Shown in pieces: positions 12,843 through 24,998 of a DNA stretch of 64,000 nt. A model generated the notes under the pieces. That model did not search any database, had not been told where the DNA came from, and saw nothing but the letters and a program-made list of their open reading frames with translations. Location of the stretch: positions 30,438,810-30,502,809 of the forward strand of contig CM077826.1 in NCBI GenBank assembly GCA_039720395.1, read 5' to 3'. Positions within the stretch are counted from its first letter, which is position 1. Each line of letters opens with the position of its first letter. The stretch is from Liquidambar formosana (taxonomy: Eukaryota > Streptophyta > Magnoliopsida > Saxifragales > Altingiaceae). The position numbers and the translations under genes were made by a program.

Positions 12843-12986
12843 CTGCGAGAAAATAAAGAAAGTACCAATTACCAATTGAAGACTCTAAAACAACAAAACT
12901 CATGACAACTCTAAAGGACTCAACAAATGAAATACTTTAAACAAAGACAGATTGTTTGCTAACTCAAGACTCAAAAGAAAACCTAC
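12843..12986 (-). other. Probable intron between gag-pro and pol of Ogre copy 1
   Basis: Ogre elements are known for an intron spliced out before pol. On the minus strand the upstream frame meets TAG at 12983-12985. A GT donor (GTAGGT, from 12986) and a pyrimidine-rich acceptor ending TCTCGCAG at 12843 bracket 144 bp. Joining these sites bypasses the stop and runs in frame from ...EPVEDI into DYIHCLRAF. The boundaries are predicted from sequence only. Confidence 0.7.
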
Positions 12987-13676
12987 ATATCCTCTACTGG
13001 CTCAGACTCTTCTTTCCTTGGAACAAGAACGGGGGATCCTTCGGTGTACCAATTCTGAAGTTTCTCGTTGACTATCTGGAATGCTGGAACTGGAACCTCT
13101 TCACAATCTTCGATGACTAGCACACATTCTGAAAACAATTGGCCCATAACCTCTGAATCCATGATGTCTGCCCAATCCTCTTCTTCTCTGTTGCTATCTA
13201 TTGCAGAATCCTCGACTATAGTTGTTGTGATTGGATACCACTCGGTCTCAAAGAAAATCTCAAACCCTGGGATTCTAGCTCCGATGGATTCCACATAAAT
13301 AGGTTTTGGAAAACCACAATACGGGAAATCTTCTCCTTCTTTCATAAAGTACCCATTCAAGGTTGGCTTGTAAGGCTTGAGCGGGTGGATAACAGTGTGC
13401 CTACGTGCTTTAGCAATCTCTTTCTCTTTTCTCAACCGCACTCGTTCCTTGTAATCTACTTGTGTTGGCTTATATCCCAAGCCAAAGGTATGCAAGGTCG
13501 ATTGTTGCTTAATTGGCTCTGAAATTCCTCGATGCCTTGGTCCCATTCCCATGCCAAGAAAGAAACCCATGATCTTCATGATCTCGGTGACAAGCAAGTT
13601 CACATGTGGTGAAAAGTCTAGTAGGATAAGTTTTCTACTTACGAGTGCTGAGTTGATAACCTTCACATATTCAAAC
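12983..13676 (-). pseudogene. Ogre copy 1 gag-pro, C-terminal part
   Basis: This is an open frame continuing the gag-pro region interrupted by the solo LTR 13682-16352; the first dozen codons of the frame starting at 13732 lie in that LTR. It is acidic, with YPITTTIVEDSAIDSNREEEDWAD-type residues (13170-13260) and no recognisable catalytic motif. This is the linker common in Tat elements between protease and RT, ending at the proposed intron. Confidence 0.65.
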
Positions 13677-14390
13677 CCTAATGTCACACCCCATTTTTGC
13701 ACCACCTTACTAGGGCTCATCATTTCATGCATGTTTTTGTTTTGTTTTTGAGTCTAGTCACTTCCATTAGTTTTCTAGGTTCACAAGGACAATGGATATG
13801 AATTTTGGCTCAATTCAGAGTTGATCTTGAGGGATAATAAGAGCTTTTGTGACTTGAGGGGCATAATCGTCTTTTAAGTCCCAAACTTTTCATTTGACCT
13901 TGAAATGATCTCCAAATTGTCAATTGGAGTTCATATGGATGCATATGAGGTATTTCTAGTGTCAATTTGATGAATCAATGGCTCGGGATTAAAATGGCTC
14001 GATGTAGTTCAAGTTGGTTAATTGACCCTTCTTTGGGTTAGCTCTAATTGACTAACAATTACCAACCAAATCTTTTCAAATTGAATTTCATTAGTCATCA
14101 TTTTACCCCCAAAAGTGTTTTATGAAATTCAATTTTGATATGGAAAGCATTTGGTTTGATCCTATGTGCACACCTATGTTTAGCGAAGGTAGAGCATAGC
14201 GGTTAACCGCCTTTGTCAAACCTAACCATGCCCCCATGGTTAGTGGTTTTCACCCTAAAATGTTTAAAAATGTATTCCTCATCGAAACACGGTCGTTTTG
14301 GCTTTTATTTCATCAAAATCGGAGTTCATTTGGCCCTTGAAACACTTCTAGAAGGAGAAGGAGTCCTAAAAAACCAAAAATCTGATGTGG

Positions 14391-14432
14391 GCTCGGGTGA
14401 CCGCCTGAGCCGCCTTGGGTGTTCACCCGAGG
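14391..14432. repeat. U3 inverted repeat of solo LTR S1
   Basis: GCTCGGGTGACC at one end faces GTTCACCCGAG at the other, with GC-rich CGCCTGAGCCGCC between. It is the shortest version of the family A block, about 200 bp upstream of the TATA box. Confidence 0.6.
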
Positions 14433-14628
14433 CCACTTTCTTATTTTCCCTATGATTCCTTGCTGAAGCGGATTTCTTCCTATTTTGACGTATTTGGGCT
14501 CTTTTGGACGAGTTTCCTTCTAATTTTTGGTAACTTCTGAGTTACTTAAGCCCCAAAGGGGTCTCTAATAACCCTTGGATTAATTTATAGGGTTTTAATC
14601 CTAGTCATTGGTTTATCCTAATTGAACT

Positions 14629-14638
14629 CTATAAATAC
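14629..14638 (+). promoter_or_regulatory. TATA box of solo LTR S1
   Basis: CTATAAATAC on the plus strand, followed by the LTR leader. Equivalent boxes lie at 2522 and 22651 in the sister LTRs. Confidence 0.6.
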
Positions 14639-16357
14639 CCCCCTATGCTTCAGCACAGAGGAGCCACTTTATGCCTAAAAACCTAAGTGTTTGAGAGAGA
14701 ATAAGAAGGAGAGACTTGAAGAAGAGCTGGAGTTCTTGCTGTAGCCTTGGAGAACATTGGTTCAAGCCATCCATAAGAGGAAGAGAGAGTCTCTACAGCA
14801 GCAAGGAAGCTTCTTCTTAAGGTATTCCTCACTCCTTCTTTATGTTGAATATGGGTTTTCATATAGGATAGGCTTATTGCATGTTAAAGGTAGCTTTTTT
14901 ATCATGTATTAACACTCTAGCTAGTTAATATACATGGAATATCTACTGTTTATCATAAGTTTAGCATGCTTTAGGGCTGTCCTATGTGTTTTTAAGCATA
15001 GTAGTGATTCTTGTGCTCCCGTTGTCCTTGTTTTAGAGTAGTGTTATTGCATGCTAGAGTTAGGATTTTTATCATGTTTTGTTGCTTTAGTTAGTTAATA
15101 TGCATGATTTAGGTTCTGTTTAGTTTGGTTTTAGTATGTGTGGAATATGTTTTGTGTGTTTTTAAGCATATTTGTGAGTTTAGGGTTGTTAGTGTCCTTG
15201 TTTTAGGTTAGTTTCATACAGCATGTTAAGGTAGAGCTTTTTATTGATTTTTCTTCATAGTTGCTGTATATGTTTTACATGTGGAGTAAATATGATATTT
15301 TTGCATGCATGTTAGTTCATTCTAGGGTATTTTATGCATGATATGATTCTAAGATTGTGCTAGAGCTTATGTTTATTCGCTGTTTTAGCTATTAGCATGA
15401 TTAGTGGATGATTCTAGGCCTTAGTGCTATTCTGTCCAGATCTATATATCATTGTTTTTACATGGTTTCGAGCACGTGCAAGGGTGCAAATAGGTGTGGT
15501 ATTAGTCCTATGGCAAATAGGGCTGCCAATGCTTGAAATGGCTAATGCTTAGAGCTATTGCACTCAGGTAAGTGGGTGTGAAGGTGCCCCAATTCACTTC
15601 TCTTCCTAACTCTTTCTCTTCTCCCTCCTAGGGTTTATTTTTAATACAAGTCTATGGTTTTAATCAAGGGTTTCCTTAACCAATAAAATTCTGTTTTTAT
15701 CAAGGTTTCCATTTTGTGGAAGTTTTCTTAAATTCAAACTTTGTTTATTCAACTCTTTTGATCAAATAAGGAAACCTAGGGTTTTCACCATAGGTTTGTA
15801 TTAGGACTTAACCCTATTTCTAATCGAACTACATGGACTTTGATCCATGTATTTCGTTGCATGGTACGTAGGTGCTCTTCGTGAGGCTCAAGTCCGTTCT
15901 AGGATCCAAGTATCCTAGATTTCTTTCTTTCTTTCTTTTCTTTTCTTTATTTTCTGTTTTATTTGCTTATTATGCATAGATGGATGAATGGAATATATGA
16001 TATGCATGCAATTCTTGTGATGATATACTTGCTGATTTTTGTATGGAAAGATCTTAATTTAGCCCAAATGAACTGAGAGACCGAAAGGGTGACATGGGTG
16101 CCTATAGGCTTTGCCTAGAACCTTCCCATGTCATAACTTAGCCTCCGAATCCCTGATTTCTTTGGTTTCCAAAAGACTATTTTTGCTTTTCCTTTTTAAA
16201 CATGGAGTCATTCAAATTGTTTTCTTAAAATAAACTATTTTTAGGGTTTTCTTTGTTTCCTTTAAAAAATAAGTTGGCGACTCCTTTTCTTTTTTTCAAA
16301 ACCAATTTTATTTTCTTTTCAATCCTTTTGGGCCCAATTTCCGGGGTTCACACCTGA

Positions 16358-17640
16358 CAACGGCATATCCGAAGGATCGTGCTTGATCTCACAAATGGGG
16401 ATTCTTGACATTTGATTAGCAGCGAGTTCATAGTCTCCTTATAGGGTCACAATAGATCCTTTGTAAGGGAACTTAACTTTTTGGTGCAAAGACGATGGGA
16501 TGGCCCCATTTGGATGGATCCATGGTCGGCCTAGCAAGTGATTGAAACAGGCAAGGAACATCGAGAACTTGGAATTCAACTTCAAATTCTACTGGTCCTA
16601 TGATTAACGGTAAGGTCACTATACCGATCACCTCCCTTCTTGTGTTGTCATATGCTCTCACTGATTGCCCAGATGGCATAAAATCTGTAGGCCCCAACCC
16701 AAGAGATGTAGCAGTACGAAGTGGACACACATTCAAAGCAGAGCCATTGTCAATAAGGACGGTGGGAACCCGTTTCCCTAGGGTATCAATAGTTATGTTT
16801 AAAGCTTGCACATGATCTCTCCTCTCCTTCGGTAAATCAGCTTTTGTAAAGATTATGGTAGCTGCTTTCTCGACAAGGGTTATAAGACTCACCAATCCTT
16901 TCGGTGAAGTATCGATGGGTACTTGGACATGGTTCAAGAGCTTAAGCATAGTATGACGGTGCTTGAGAGAAGCCATAAGCAATCCCCATATGGTAATGTT
17001 AGCTTGAGTCTTTTTCAGTTGCTTTAAGACTTCATCCTCTTCATCGTAGATTTCAGGTCTTTGCCCCTTCTCTAGTGCTTCCACCGAATTTTCATTCTCA
17101 AGGTAGGATGGTTTGAAGTAATGACCGCCCCTAGTCAAGTGGTCAACTTCTTCAGAGTCTGCCCACAGATCATTTACTTCATCGCTACAGGTTTCACCCA
17201 TGATGTCTCCCCATTCAAGTATATCTACTTCTTGCATTAGAGACTTTTCTGTCAACCGTTCTTCTTTCACCAATTTTCCCCATCTGGTTGAGTGGACTGG
17301 GGATTTCTCTATTGGTTGCTCATCTTCCCATGGATTTCCCCATCCGGTTGCGCGAATAGGAATTGTTATCGGAGGTGGTGCAGTATAGAGAACATAGAAG
17401 TCAAACTTCCCAGATGGCTCCCCCAATAAACCCACTTCAGGATCTCTGGCATCATATCTCTCTTTCAACTGTTGCTGAAATGACTTTCGAGGCTTACTCG
17501 GTTTCTTTGGCATTTCCTTTTCAACAACCTTTTCTTTCCCCATAGGCTTCTCTTCAGGATTTCCCCATTCTATCATATCGATCTCTTGCATGTTTCCCTC
17601 ATGTAGGGTGGGTAACAATGTAGGCACTTCGCATGGACTT
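16358..17640 (-). pseudogene. Ogre copy 1 protease region
   Basis: The open frame 16473-17627 (384 codons) carries the retroviral-type aspartic protease active site as VLIDNGSALNVCPL near residue 290, the DNGSALNVCP form usual in Tat/Ogre elements, and the later flap-side PLIIGPVEFEVEFQVLDV. The N-terminal two thirds is an acidic linker with repeated WGNPWED / RWGKLVKEE-like units. The protease matures the gag-pol polyprotein. The 3' end is interrupted by solo LTR S1. Confidence 0.8.
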
Positions 17641-18708
17641 AGCTATGGAACTATCAGAACTCCCTCATCAATTAAGTCTTGAACCACTTTCTTTAGCAAG
17701 GTGCAACCCTCAGTATCATGGCTAGATTTTCTATGGTATAGGCAAAAGGATGGGTCAGGAATAAGTGAAGGCTTAGGTGGAAGGGGAGTGATAAGGTCTC
17801 TTTTCTTGCAATGGTGAAATACTTTGGTGAGACTCATAGGCAAAGTGGTGTAATAGCGAATAGGTCGAGGTGAACGAGGTGAATCTTCCATTGCATTGAC
17901 ATTAGAAGTGAGGGATGGCTTATAGGATGGCAAAGGATTTTAAGTGACATTGGGACGGTTAGGAGGAGTAGGTGGGCCTATGATCTTCTTGTCAATGAGG
18001 TCTTGTAATCATGTCTGAGACGGACACAATAGTCTGTTCTATGGCCTTTGGATTGATGGAAATGGTAGTACTCATTTTCGTTGTACCACCTAAGCAAAGG
18101 ATTTGGAGGAGGTGTTGGGTCTAGAGGTTTGAGGATGCCCCTTGCTTTCAATCTTTCATAAACTTTGTCCAGTGGTGCATACAAATTAGAGAACTAACGA
18201 GGAGCAGAATTGTTGCCAATGTTCCATGGCTGTTGTGGAGCGATTGCATTCACTTCAGCAGGTGCCTTTCCATTGTTCCCTATTTGACGAAATCTTGAGG
18301 GATCTTCAACCTTGATGGTGCCATCAATTATGGCATCTTCAACTTGTGTTCCAGAGCTAATCAAAGCTTTGAAAGTGGGGAAGTGATGAGCGAACAAGTG
18401 CTTGTGATATATAGGCAATAAGTTCTTGACCACCATTCGTATTTGTTCTTCTTCATTAGGCCTATCGAACATTTTAGAAGCTTTCTTCCTCTACCTAGTG
18501 ATGTAGGAAGATAAAGATTCATTTGCCGCCTATTTGGTAGTCTCTAAGTCTCTCATTGTCACATCAACCTCCGTATCGGTGAATTCCCTACACACATCTT
18601 CCCATGTTCTAGTCTTCGACTCATCCAAACTTAGAAACCAATGCAGCGAAGAAGTGCTAAGTGATTTATGGAATAATTGGGCCATCAATTCCTCAAAAGC
18701 ACCACGAG
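17641..18708 (-). pseudogene. Ogre copy 1 gag, C-terminal half
   Basis: This part has the end of the retrotransposon gag domain (18194-18472: MVVKNLLPIYHKHLF, HHFPTFKALI, then QVEDAI) and two zinc-knuckle-like motifs of Tat gag: YYHFHQSKGHRTDYC (about 18080) and FCLYHRKSSHDTEGC (about 17720). Short open pieces 17643-17933, 17978-18184 and 18194-18472 are separated by frameshifts or stops. The N-terminal half is displaced by a solo copia LTR. Confidence 0.8.
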
Positions 18709-18713
18709 GTTGC

Positions 18714-20357
18714 TGTTAGAGTTATGCCCTAGAGCCAATCATAGAGATAATTGTTTAGGGATAAAGGAACAATCATTTGATTTCATTTATGTATGTCACA
18801 TTTATTATTGATTTAATAAAAGGGCTTATTCTATTATGTTTGTATTATATTTACATAATATGTCCAAGGAGTTAGAGTTGAGAATATTGAATTACAAAGA
18901 GTTGTAATTATGAGATTGTAAATATATCTCTGTACTAAACTCCTAAATCATTCCTAGTTGAAGGTTCACTATGATGGACAATAATGAACCATAGGACTAG
19001 CACTTGTTAGGTTGACTCTATAGGAGGATTGGTCTCAAGCTATTTGTGTGGAGACACTACAACCAACAGGTGGGTGCCTATTAATAGAATACGTACACTG
19101 AATGTGACCAAAGATTTGAGATAAACTGAATGGAGTTTTAACCTGCCTATCAATCAGTTTCTCAATGTTATAGTGGTACAAGTAATCCTTAGACCTGAGA
19201 CACCATAGTTACCTTATGCATGTAGCTTTAGAAGTTTGATAACACTAAGTGCATATCCTATTCATGGGTCTGTAAAGGTGTTCATTGGCTCTATTGCTAT
19301 GTGTATGAAGGCATATGAGTGATCAACAAGGAATCCATTACTCTCAGGAAAAAGAGAGAGAATGTCTCATATAGCATTCATAATATAACTCATTCAGTCT
19401 ATGGCCATGGCAGTGTGAATATGGAAAGGAGTTTTCATAAGTTCATCATTGAGTTGATATTTATAAATGAGTATAAAGTAATTGAACTAGGGACTTGACA
19501 GACTTCCATGTCCTATTAGTTCAATTGGAGACATTGTGTAAATAGAAGGATATAATTGTAACCTATAAACTATAACAGAAGGGTTCTATGTTAGATCTTA
19601 TTCACTTCATTAAGGACAACACCATGAACCATATGCTAGGTGTTATTCATGGTTAGTAGAAGCCCTAATTGATATAAGTGAGTTATAATCAATTAGGGAA
19701 TTGGAAGGAGTTCCAATTAGACCCTAAATAGAAAGAGTTCCATTGTGCACACCTTGTGCTATTCCTACTACTTGATGATGTGAACCCAATGGGTCACACA
19801 CTGATCATGCAAGATGAGCTTTAAAGTCTATGAGAGAAAGGGTATGAGTACATAAAGAATAGTTCTTTGAGACCTATTTATATTTGATATAATTTATAGG
19901 GGTTATTGTGCAATTTAGAGAAATTGCATCACACCCTAATAGGGTTTCCCCTCAGGGCCAGCCCCCATTAGTGTGGACTATATAAGTCACACTATGATGT
20001 GTGACATCATCACAAGTTGAAATCCTCAAGGGGCTGGCTAGAATTTCCAGCCTCCCTCTTTCTCTCTCCTCTCTTCTCCTACACTAGCAATAAGAAGGAA
20101 AAGGTGGAAAGGACTTGAAGCTCTAGCTAGTTGTGGATACCGTTGGAGGCAGCACATTTGGGCTGCTCATTCACCACTGTCCGGAATCAAAGCTTGGAGC
20201 AAAAAGGAGAAGACAAAAATTCTATAAGTGTTCTAACCCTCTTCATAGTTAGGGTTTGATTTTGTATATGCATAGTTAGATTCATGGGCTGTGGAATCAA
20301 AGGGAAAAATTTTTATATTCCACACTTCTATTCTTCCCTCTTGTATGATTCCCAACA
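18714..20357 (+). repeat. Solo copia LTR in Ogre copy 1 gag (1644 bp)
   Basis: This is a complete plus-sense LTR from TGTTAGAGTTATGCCC to GATTCCCAACA. It has a perfect target duplication GTTGC (18709-18713 and 20358-20362). It belongs to the same subfamily as copia-1. Ogre copy 2 shows the uninterrupted site near 40000. Confidence 0.95.
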
Positions 20358-21136
20358 GTTGCATTGCTCGGACATACATTTTCAAGTGGGTCTTAGGGCA
20401 ACCCGTTCCATCAAACTTCTATAACTCTGGCATCTTGAATGAAGTCAGCAATCTTGCTTGAGGGAAGAGAGAAAGAGTGTGGATATCTACAAAATCATCA
20501 GCACGACGAATACCCTTCAAAGTTTTCTCCAAAGCCAACATCCTTGCAGCCATCATCTTTTGGTCGTCACTCATAGGAGGATTTTCAGTGGTGGGGATGA
20601 AAGTGGATGATTGGGTGTAAATGAGGATATTTTGTAGTAGAGGTTGAGTATGTGGATGTGGTGGATTTTGAGGCGATGATTGAGTATGTGGAGGTGGTGG
20701 ATTTTAGGCTTGGCCTCCAACTTGGGCAGATGGATTGGATTGATTTTAGGCGATAGGGACTTGACTGTCGAGTATAGCTTGATCTGTAGGAACATTGTGG
20801 ATGAGGATAGGGGTTTGGTTGTTGATCTCTTGTGCTATTCTTATTGCGGTTTCAGACTTCACTGAGACCTCTTCCAATTTCCCAAGGATATCATTCAATA
20901 GCCTCTCAATCCTCCGTGGATCCGCTGGAGTCCCAGAAACAGATGTCCCCTCAGGTGTAGCCGGGTTATTCAATGCAAAAATATCATCCATGGCGAGGTC
21001 TTGTTCGGTACTTCCTCTGATCAAACGGCCTGAAGAGTCACGGGTCCAAGCCAACACTCTATTACAACCAAATGACCCATACTTAGTTACAAAGTGACAC
21101 ATGTTTGCCTTTAGTCTCCACAATTGATTTAAATGG
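20358..21136 (-). pseudogene. Ogre copy 1 gag, N-terminal half
   Basis: Minus-strand gag sequence with CHFVTKYGSFGCNRVLAW and an RRIERLLNDILGKLEE coiled segment, homologous to copy 2 at 40403-40744. The true start codon is unclear; the upstream Met of the longest frame lies inside solo LTR S2. Stops and a copia LTR break the frame. Confidence 0.7.
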
Positions 21137-22650
21137 GCGAGTGTGAACCCCAAAAAGTGGGCCCACAAGGGTTGAAAAGAGAATAGGTTAAAAAAGAAAA
21201 AGGAGTCACCACCTTATTTTTTAAAGGAAACAAGGAAAACCCTAAAAACCAATTTTGTTTTAAGAAAACAAAAGAATAACTCCATGTTTAAAAAGGAAAG
21301 GCAAAAACAGTCTTTTGGAAACCAAAGAAATCGGGGATTCGGAGGTTAAGTTATGACATGGGAAGGTTCTAGGCATAGCCTATAGGCACCCATGTCACCT
21401 TTTCGGTCTCTTAGTTTATTTGGGCTAAATCAAGATCTTACCGTACAAAATTCAGCAAGTATATCACATCAAGAATTGCATGCATATCATATATTTCATC
21501 CATAACAAACAAACAAAACAAAACTAGGATACTTAGATCCTAGGGCGAACTTGAACCTTAAAGCGCCTACGTACCATGTAGCGAAATACATGGATCAAAG
21601 TCCACGTAGTTCGAATTAGAATTAGGGTTAAATCCTAATATAAACCTATGGTAAAAACCCTAGGTTTCCTTATTTAAAAGATAGAAAATCTGATATTTAA
21701 ACCAAGTTTGAAATAAAAGTAACTTCCACAAGATGGAAACTTTGAGAAAAAGGCAACTTTATTTTAACAAGGAAACCTCTAGTGATTCACTATGGATTCA
21801 TATTAAGAAGTAACCCTAAAAAGGGAGAAGGGAAAAGTTAAGGAAGAAAGAAGTGAATTGGGGCACTTCCACACCCTACTTACCTTAGGCAATTACTCCA
21901 AGCAAATAGCAAGCTTAAGCAATAATAACCCTATTTACAATGAGGCAATTACCGCACCTGTTTGCACCCTTACACGTGCTCAAAACAAAACAAAAAGAAG
22001 AACAAAGAAATCTGGACAGAATAGTATTAAAGCCTAAATTCATCCACTAATCATGCAAATAACATAAACAGTGAATAAAACTAAACCTTAATGCAATCCT
22101 AACACTAAGACATACAAAAAAACCCCTAAAATCCACTAAAATGAATGCAAAAATATCATAATTATTCTATATGCAAAACATACATAATAACCATGAAGAA
22201 AAATCAACAAAGAAGCCTAAGTTAACATGCTATATGAAACTAACCTAAAACAAGGACAATAGGAACCCTAACTCACAATCATGCTTAAAAACCTATAGAA
22301 TAGCTCTAAAGCATGCATAACTCATGATGAACAATATTTAAACCATGTATATTAACTAACTAAAGCTATAACACATGATAAAAAAACTCAACTTTAGCAT
22401 GCAATAGTCCTATTCTACAAGAAACCCTAATTTGAACTTGAATAGAAGGGAGTTTTACCTTAGGAAGAGCTTCCTTGCTGCTGTAGAGACTCTCTTCTTG
22501 ACTTGTGGATGACTTGAACCAAGCTTCTTCAAGGCTACAGCAGGAACTCCAACTCTCCTTTAGCTCTCTCTCTCTTATTCTCTCTCAAACACTCAGGTTT
22601 AATGCATAAAGTGGCCTCCCATTGCCTCCCTTTGTGCTGAAGCATAAGGG

Positions 22651-22660
22651 GTATTTATAG
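22651..22660 (-). promoter_or_regulatory. TATA box of solo LTR S2
   Basis: Minus-strand CTATAAATAC, about 200 bp downstream in sense of the U3 palindromic block. Confidence 0.6.
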
Positions 22661-22857
22661 AGTTCAATTAGGATAAATCAATGGCTAGGATTAAAACCCT
22701 AAAAATTAATCCAAGGGTTATTAGAGACTCCCTTGGTGCTTAAGAAACTCAAAAGTTACCAAAAACTAGAAGGAAAGTCGTCCAAAAGAGTCCAAGTACG
22801 TCAAAATTGAGGAAAATCCACTTCAGCAAGGAATTTGCAAGAAAATAGGAAAGTGGT

Positions 22858-22938
22858 CTTGGGTGACCACCAGGCCTTGGGTGGTCAGCCACCTAGGGGC
22901 TAGGCGGTTAGCCACCCGGGCTTGGGTGGTCACCCGAG
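22858..22938. repeat. U3 palindromic block of solo LTR S2
   Basis: CTTGGGTGACCACC faces GGTGGTCACCCGAG, with GGCGGTTAGCCACC inside. Same architecture as 2716-2797. Confidence 0.7.
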
Positions 22939-23652
22939 CCCACTTCAGTTTTTTGACTTTTTTGGACTCTGTTGCCTTCTAGGAGTGTTTTAAGGTCAAA
23001 TTAACTCCGATTTTGATGAAACGAAAGCCAAAACGACCGTGTTTCGATGAGGAAGACATTTTTGAACATTTTAGGCTGAAAATCACTAACCATGGGGGCA
23101 TGGTTAGGTTTGATAAAGGCAGTTAACCGCTATGCTCTACCTTTGCAAAGCATAGGTATACACATAGGATTGAACCAAATGTTTTCCAAACCAAAATTAA
23201 ACTTTCTAAAACATTTTTAGGGATAAAATGAAGACTAATTAAAGTCAATTTAAAAAGATTTGGTTGGTAATTGTGAGTCAATTTAAGCTAACCCAAGGAA
23301 GGGTCAATTAACCAACTTGAACTACATCGAGCCATTTTAATCCTGAGCCATTGATTCATCAAATTGAACCTAGAAATACCTCGTATGCATCAATATGAAC
23401 TCTAATTGACAATTTGGAGATCATTTCAAGGTCAAATGAAAAGTTTGTGACTTAAAAGACGATTATGCCCGTTAAGTCACAAAAGCTCTTATTATCTCTC
23501 AAGATCAACACCGAATTGAACCAAAATTCATATCCATTGTTCTTGTGACTCTAAAAAACTAATGCAAGTGACTAGACTCAAAAACAAAACAAAAACATGC
23601 ATGAAATGATAAGCCCTAGTAAGGTGGTGCAAAAATGGGGTGTGACAGCGGG

Positions 23653-24565
23653 TAATGGTCCAATAACATTCCTTTAGTTGGGCCTCTCATCCTTATAAGC
23701 CCAATGGGCTTTAGGTAAGAAGGGCATACTAAAGGGAAGTAGGTAGATTGATTTTCAAGTCATGTTACCCCTTAAAATTAACCACCCACATAGCATTCAT
23801 TCATATCTCCAACCGCATTCAAGAGCAAGAAACCAAATCACTATATCGAGGGCTTTGTATCATCTTCTCAAAGAACTATGACATGAATTATATTGCCATT
23901 CATTCCATTCACATTCATTCCCACAACACACATTCATGCCACACATACATTCATTCCATACACACATACATTCAAACACACATCCACTTTGTACCTGTAT
24001 TCATTCCACAAGCATGGTGACTTTAAACTAGGCGAGTCCATGTGTCCTAGACAGTCCACTATATGCACTAAAAAGGGTAGGATAGTCTCCCCTACTTGCT
24101 TGAATCAACTATATACCTATCACGTGTGGCACGAGGGATGCCACATGAGGCAAGTGGGACGTATTGATCCATTTAATATACCCAAGGGTAAAACCCAAGG
24201 ATACATGGCAAGAGGAGTTGATAGCTTCGCAAACATGACACCCGAGAACGAAGGGAACTGGGGTCAAGGCTAGGCTAATCAGAAAAGGCAAGGATACATC
24301 GACCTATCATTCAAATGCAATTGCGCACACAATGCAATAAAGTAAACACACATTTAAGCGTATGCAAGTGATTGATTTTAATTTAAGTAATTAAATTAGC
24401 CCATATAAATTCCTGAGTCTAGTCCACTAATCCCCAGCGGAGTCGCCAGACTGTGAACCACGGGTTTCAATCCTCTTCAAACACACATTTAAGCGTATGC
24501 AAGTGATTGATTTTAATTTAAGTAATTAAATTAGCCCATATAAATTCTTGAGTCTAGTCCACTAA
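23653..24565 (-). other. Ogre copy 1 leader, noncoding
   Basis: Untranslated leader between gag and primer site. It contains an ATTC/CACA-rich microsatellite-like tract (about 23898-23990). It is collinear with copy 2 at 40763-40977 plus 50984-51550, which shows the pre-insertion state for copia-1. Small frames here are not convincing. Confidence 0.75.
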
Positions 24566-24613
24566 TCCCCAGCGGAGTCGCCAGACTGTGAACCACGAGT
24601 TTCAATCCGGGAA
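24344..24613. repeat. 135-bp tandem duplication containing the primer site
   Basis: Two adjacent copies, offset by 135 bp, each contain leader sequence, the primer site (CCCCAGCGGAGTCGCCA on the plus strand) and the first ~22 bp of the LTR edge (TGTGAACCACG). Ogre copy 2 has one copy. The inner copy at 24587 is taken as the real LTR edge. It differs from the other copy at a few positions, so it is not an obvious assembly echo. Confidence 0.85.
24566..24583 (-). other. Ogre copy 1 primer-binding site
   Basis: Minus strand TGGCGACTCCGCTGGGGA beside the LTR edge at 24587; a duplicate lies at 24431-24448. Confidence 0.75.
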
Positions 24614-24688
24614 GAGGAAGGAAAAACCCTTCTTTTAAAAAGACTTGTAGATATTTAAATCAATAAAAATTTGGTTTTTAAAAGGTTC

Positions 24689-24998
24689 ACAAAAACAATC
24701 AAACAAGGAGTCGCCACCTCATTTTTTAAGGAAAAAAGGAAAACCTTTGAAAATAGTTTTGAAAAGAAACCTTTAAAAACCAAACACATGACTCCGATCA
24801 AAGAAAAGCAGGTCTATCAAAACAAGAGAGGATTCGGAGACTAACAAAAACAATCAAACAAGGAGTCGCCACCTCATTTTTTAAGGAAAAAAGGAAAACC
24901 TTTGAAAATAGTTTTGAAAAGAAACCTTTAAAAACCAAACACATGACTCCGATCAAAGAAAAGCAGGTCTATCAAAACAAGAGAGGATTCGGAGACTA
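24689..24998. repeat. 155-bp tandem duplication inside the family B LTR
   Basis: 24689-24843 and 24844-24998 are near-identical, starting ACAAAAACAATCAAAC and ending GGATTCGGAGACTA. Copy 2 has a single unit (about 51670-51820). Confidence 0.9.

Larger units (their letters stand above)
13682..16352 (+). repeat. Solo Ogre family A LTR S1 (2671 bp)
   Basis: This is a complete LTR from TGTCACACCCC to GGGGTTCACA. Flanks CCTAA (13677-13681) and CCTGA (16353-16357) are a 5-bp target duplication with one mutation. Coding sequence of Ogre copy 1 on the minus strand breaks on one side and resumes on the other, confirming insertion. A TATA box lies at 14629, a U3 palindrome at 14391-14432 and a PBS-like GTTGGCGACTCC at 16273-16284. 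Confidence 0.92.
21142..23647 (-). repeat. Solo Ogre family A LTR S2 (2506 bp)
   Basis: This is a complete minus-sense LTR (plus-strand ends TGTGAACCCC and GGGGTGTGACA) with target duplication GCGAG (21137-21141) / GCGGG (23648-23652). Ogre copy 2 has the empty site at about 40757-40763 (AAACGGGCGGGTAACGG). A TATA box is at 22651-22660, a U3 palindromic block at 22858-22938, and a PBS-like site at 21202-21213 has one mutation. Confidence 0.93.

Noticed and set aside
9519..20362. tRNA genes or other structural RNA
   Set aside because: tRNA-like matches are only the short primer-site complements; no cloverleaf was seen here or elsewhere in the window.
23748..24273. Overlapping frames rich in His/Thr/Ile
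   Set aside because: They result from an ATTC/CACA microsatellite-like tract in the Ogre leader.
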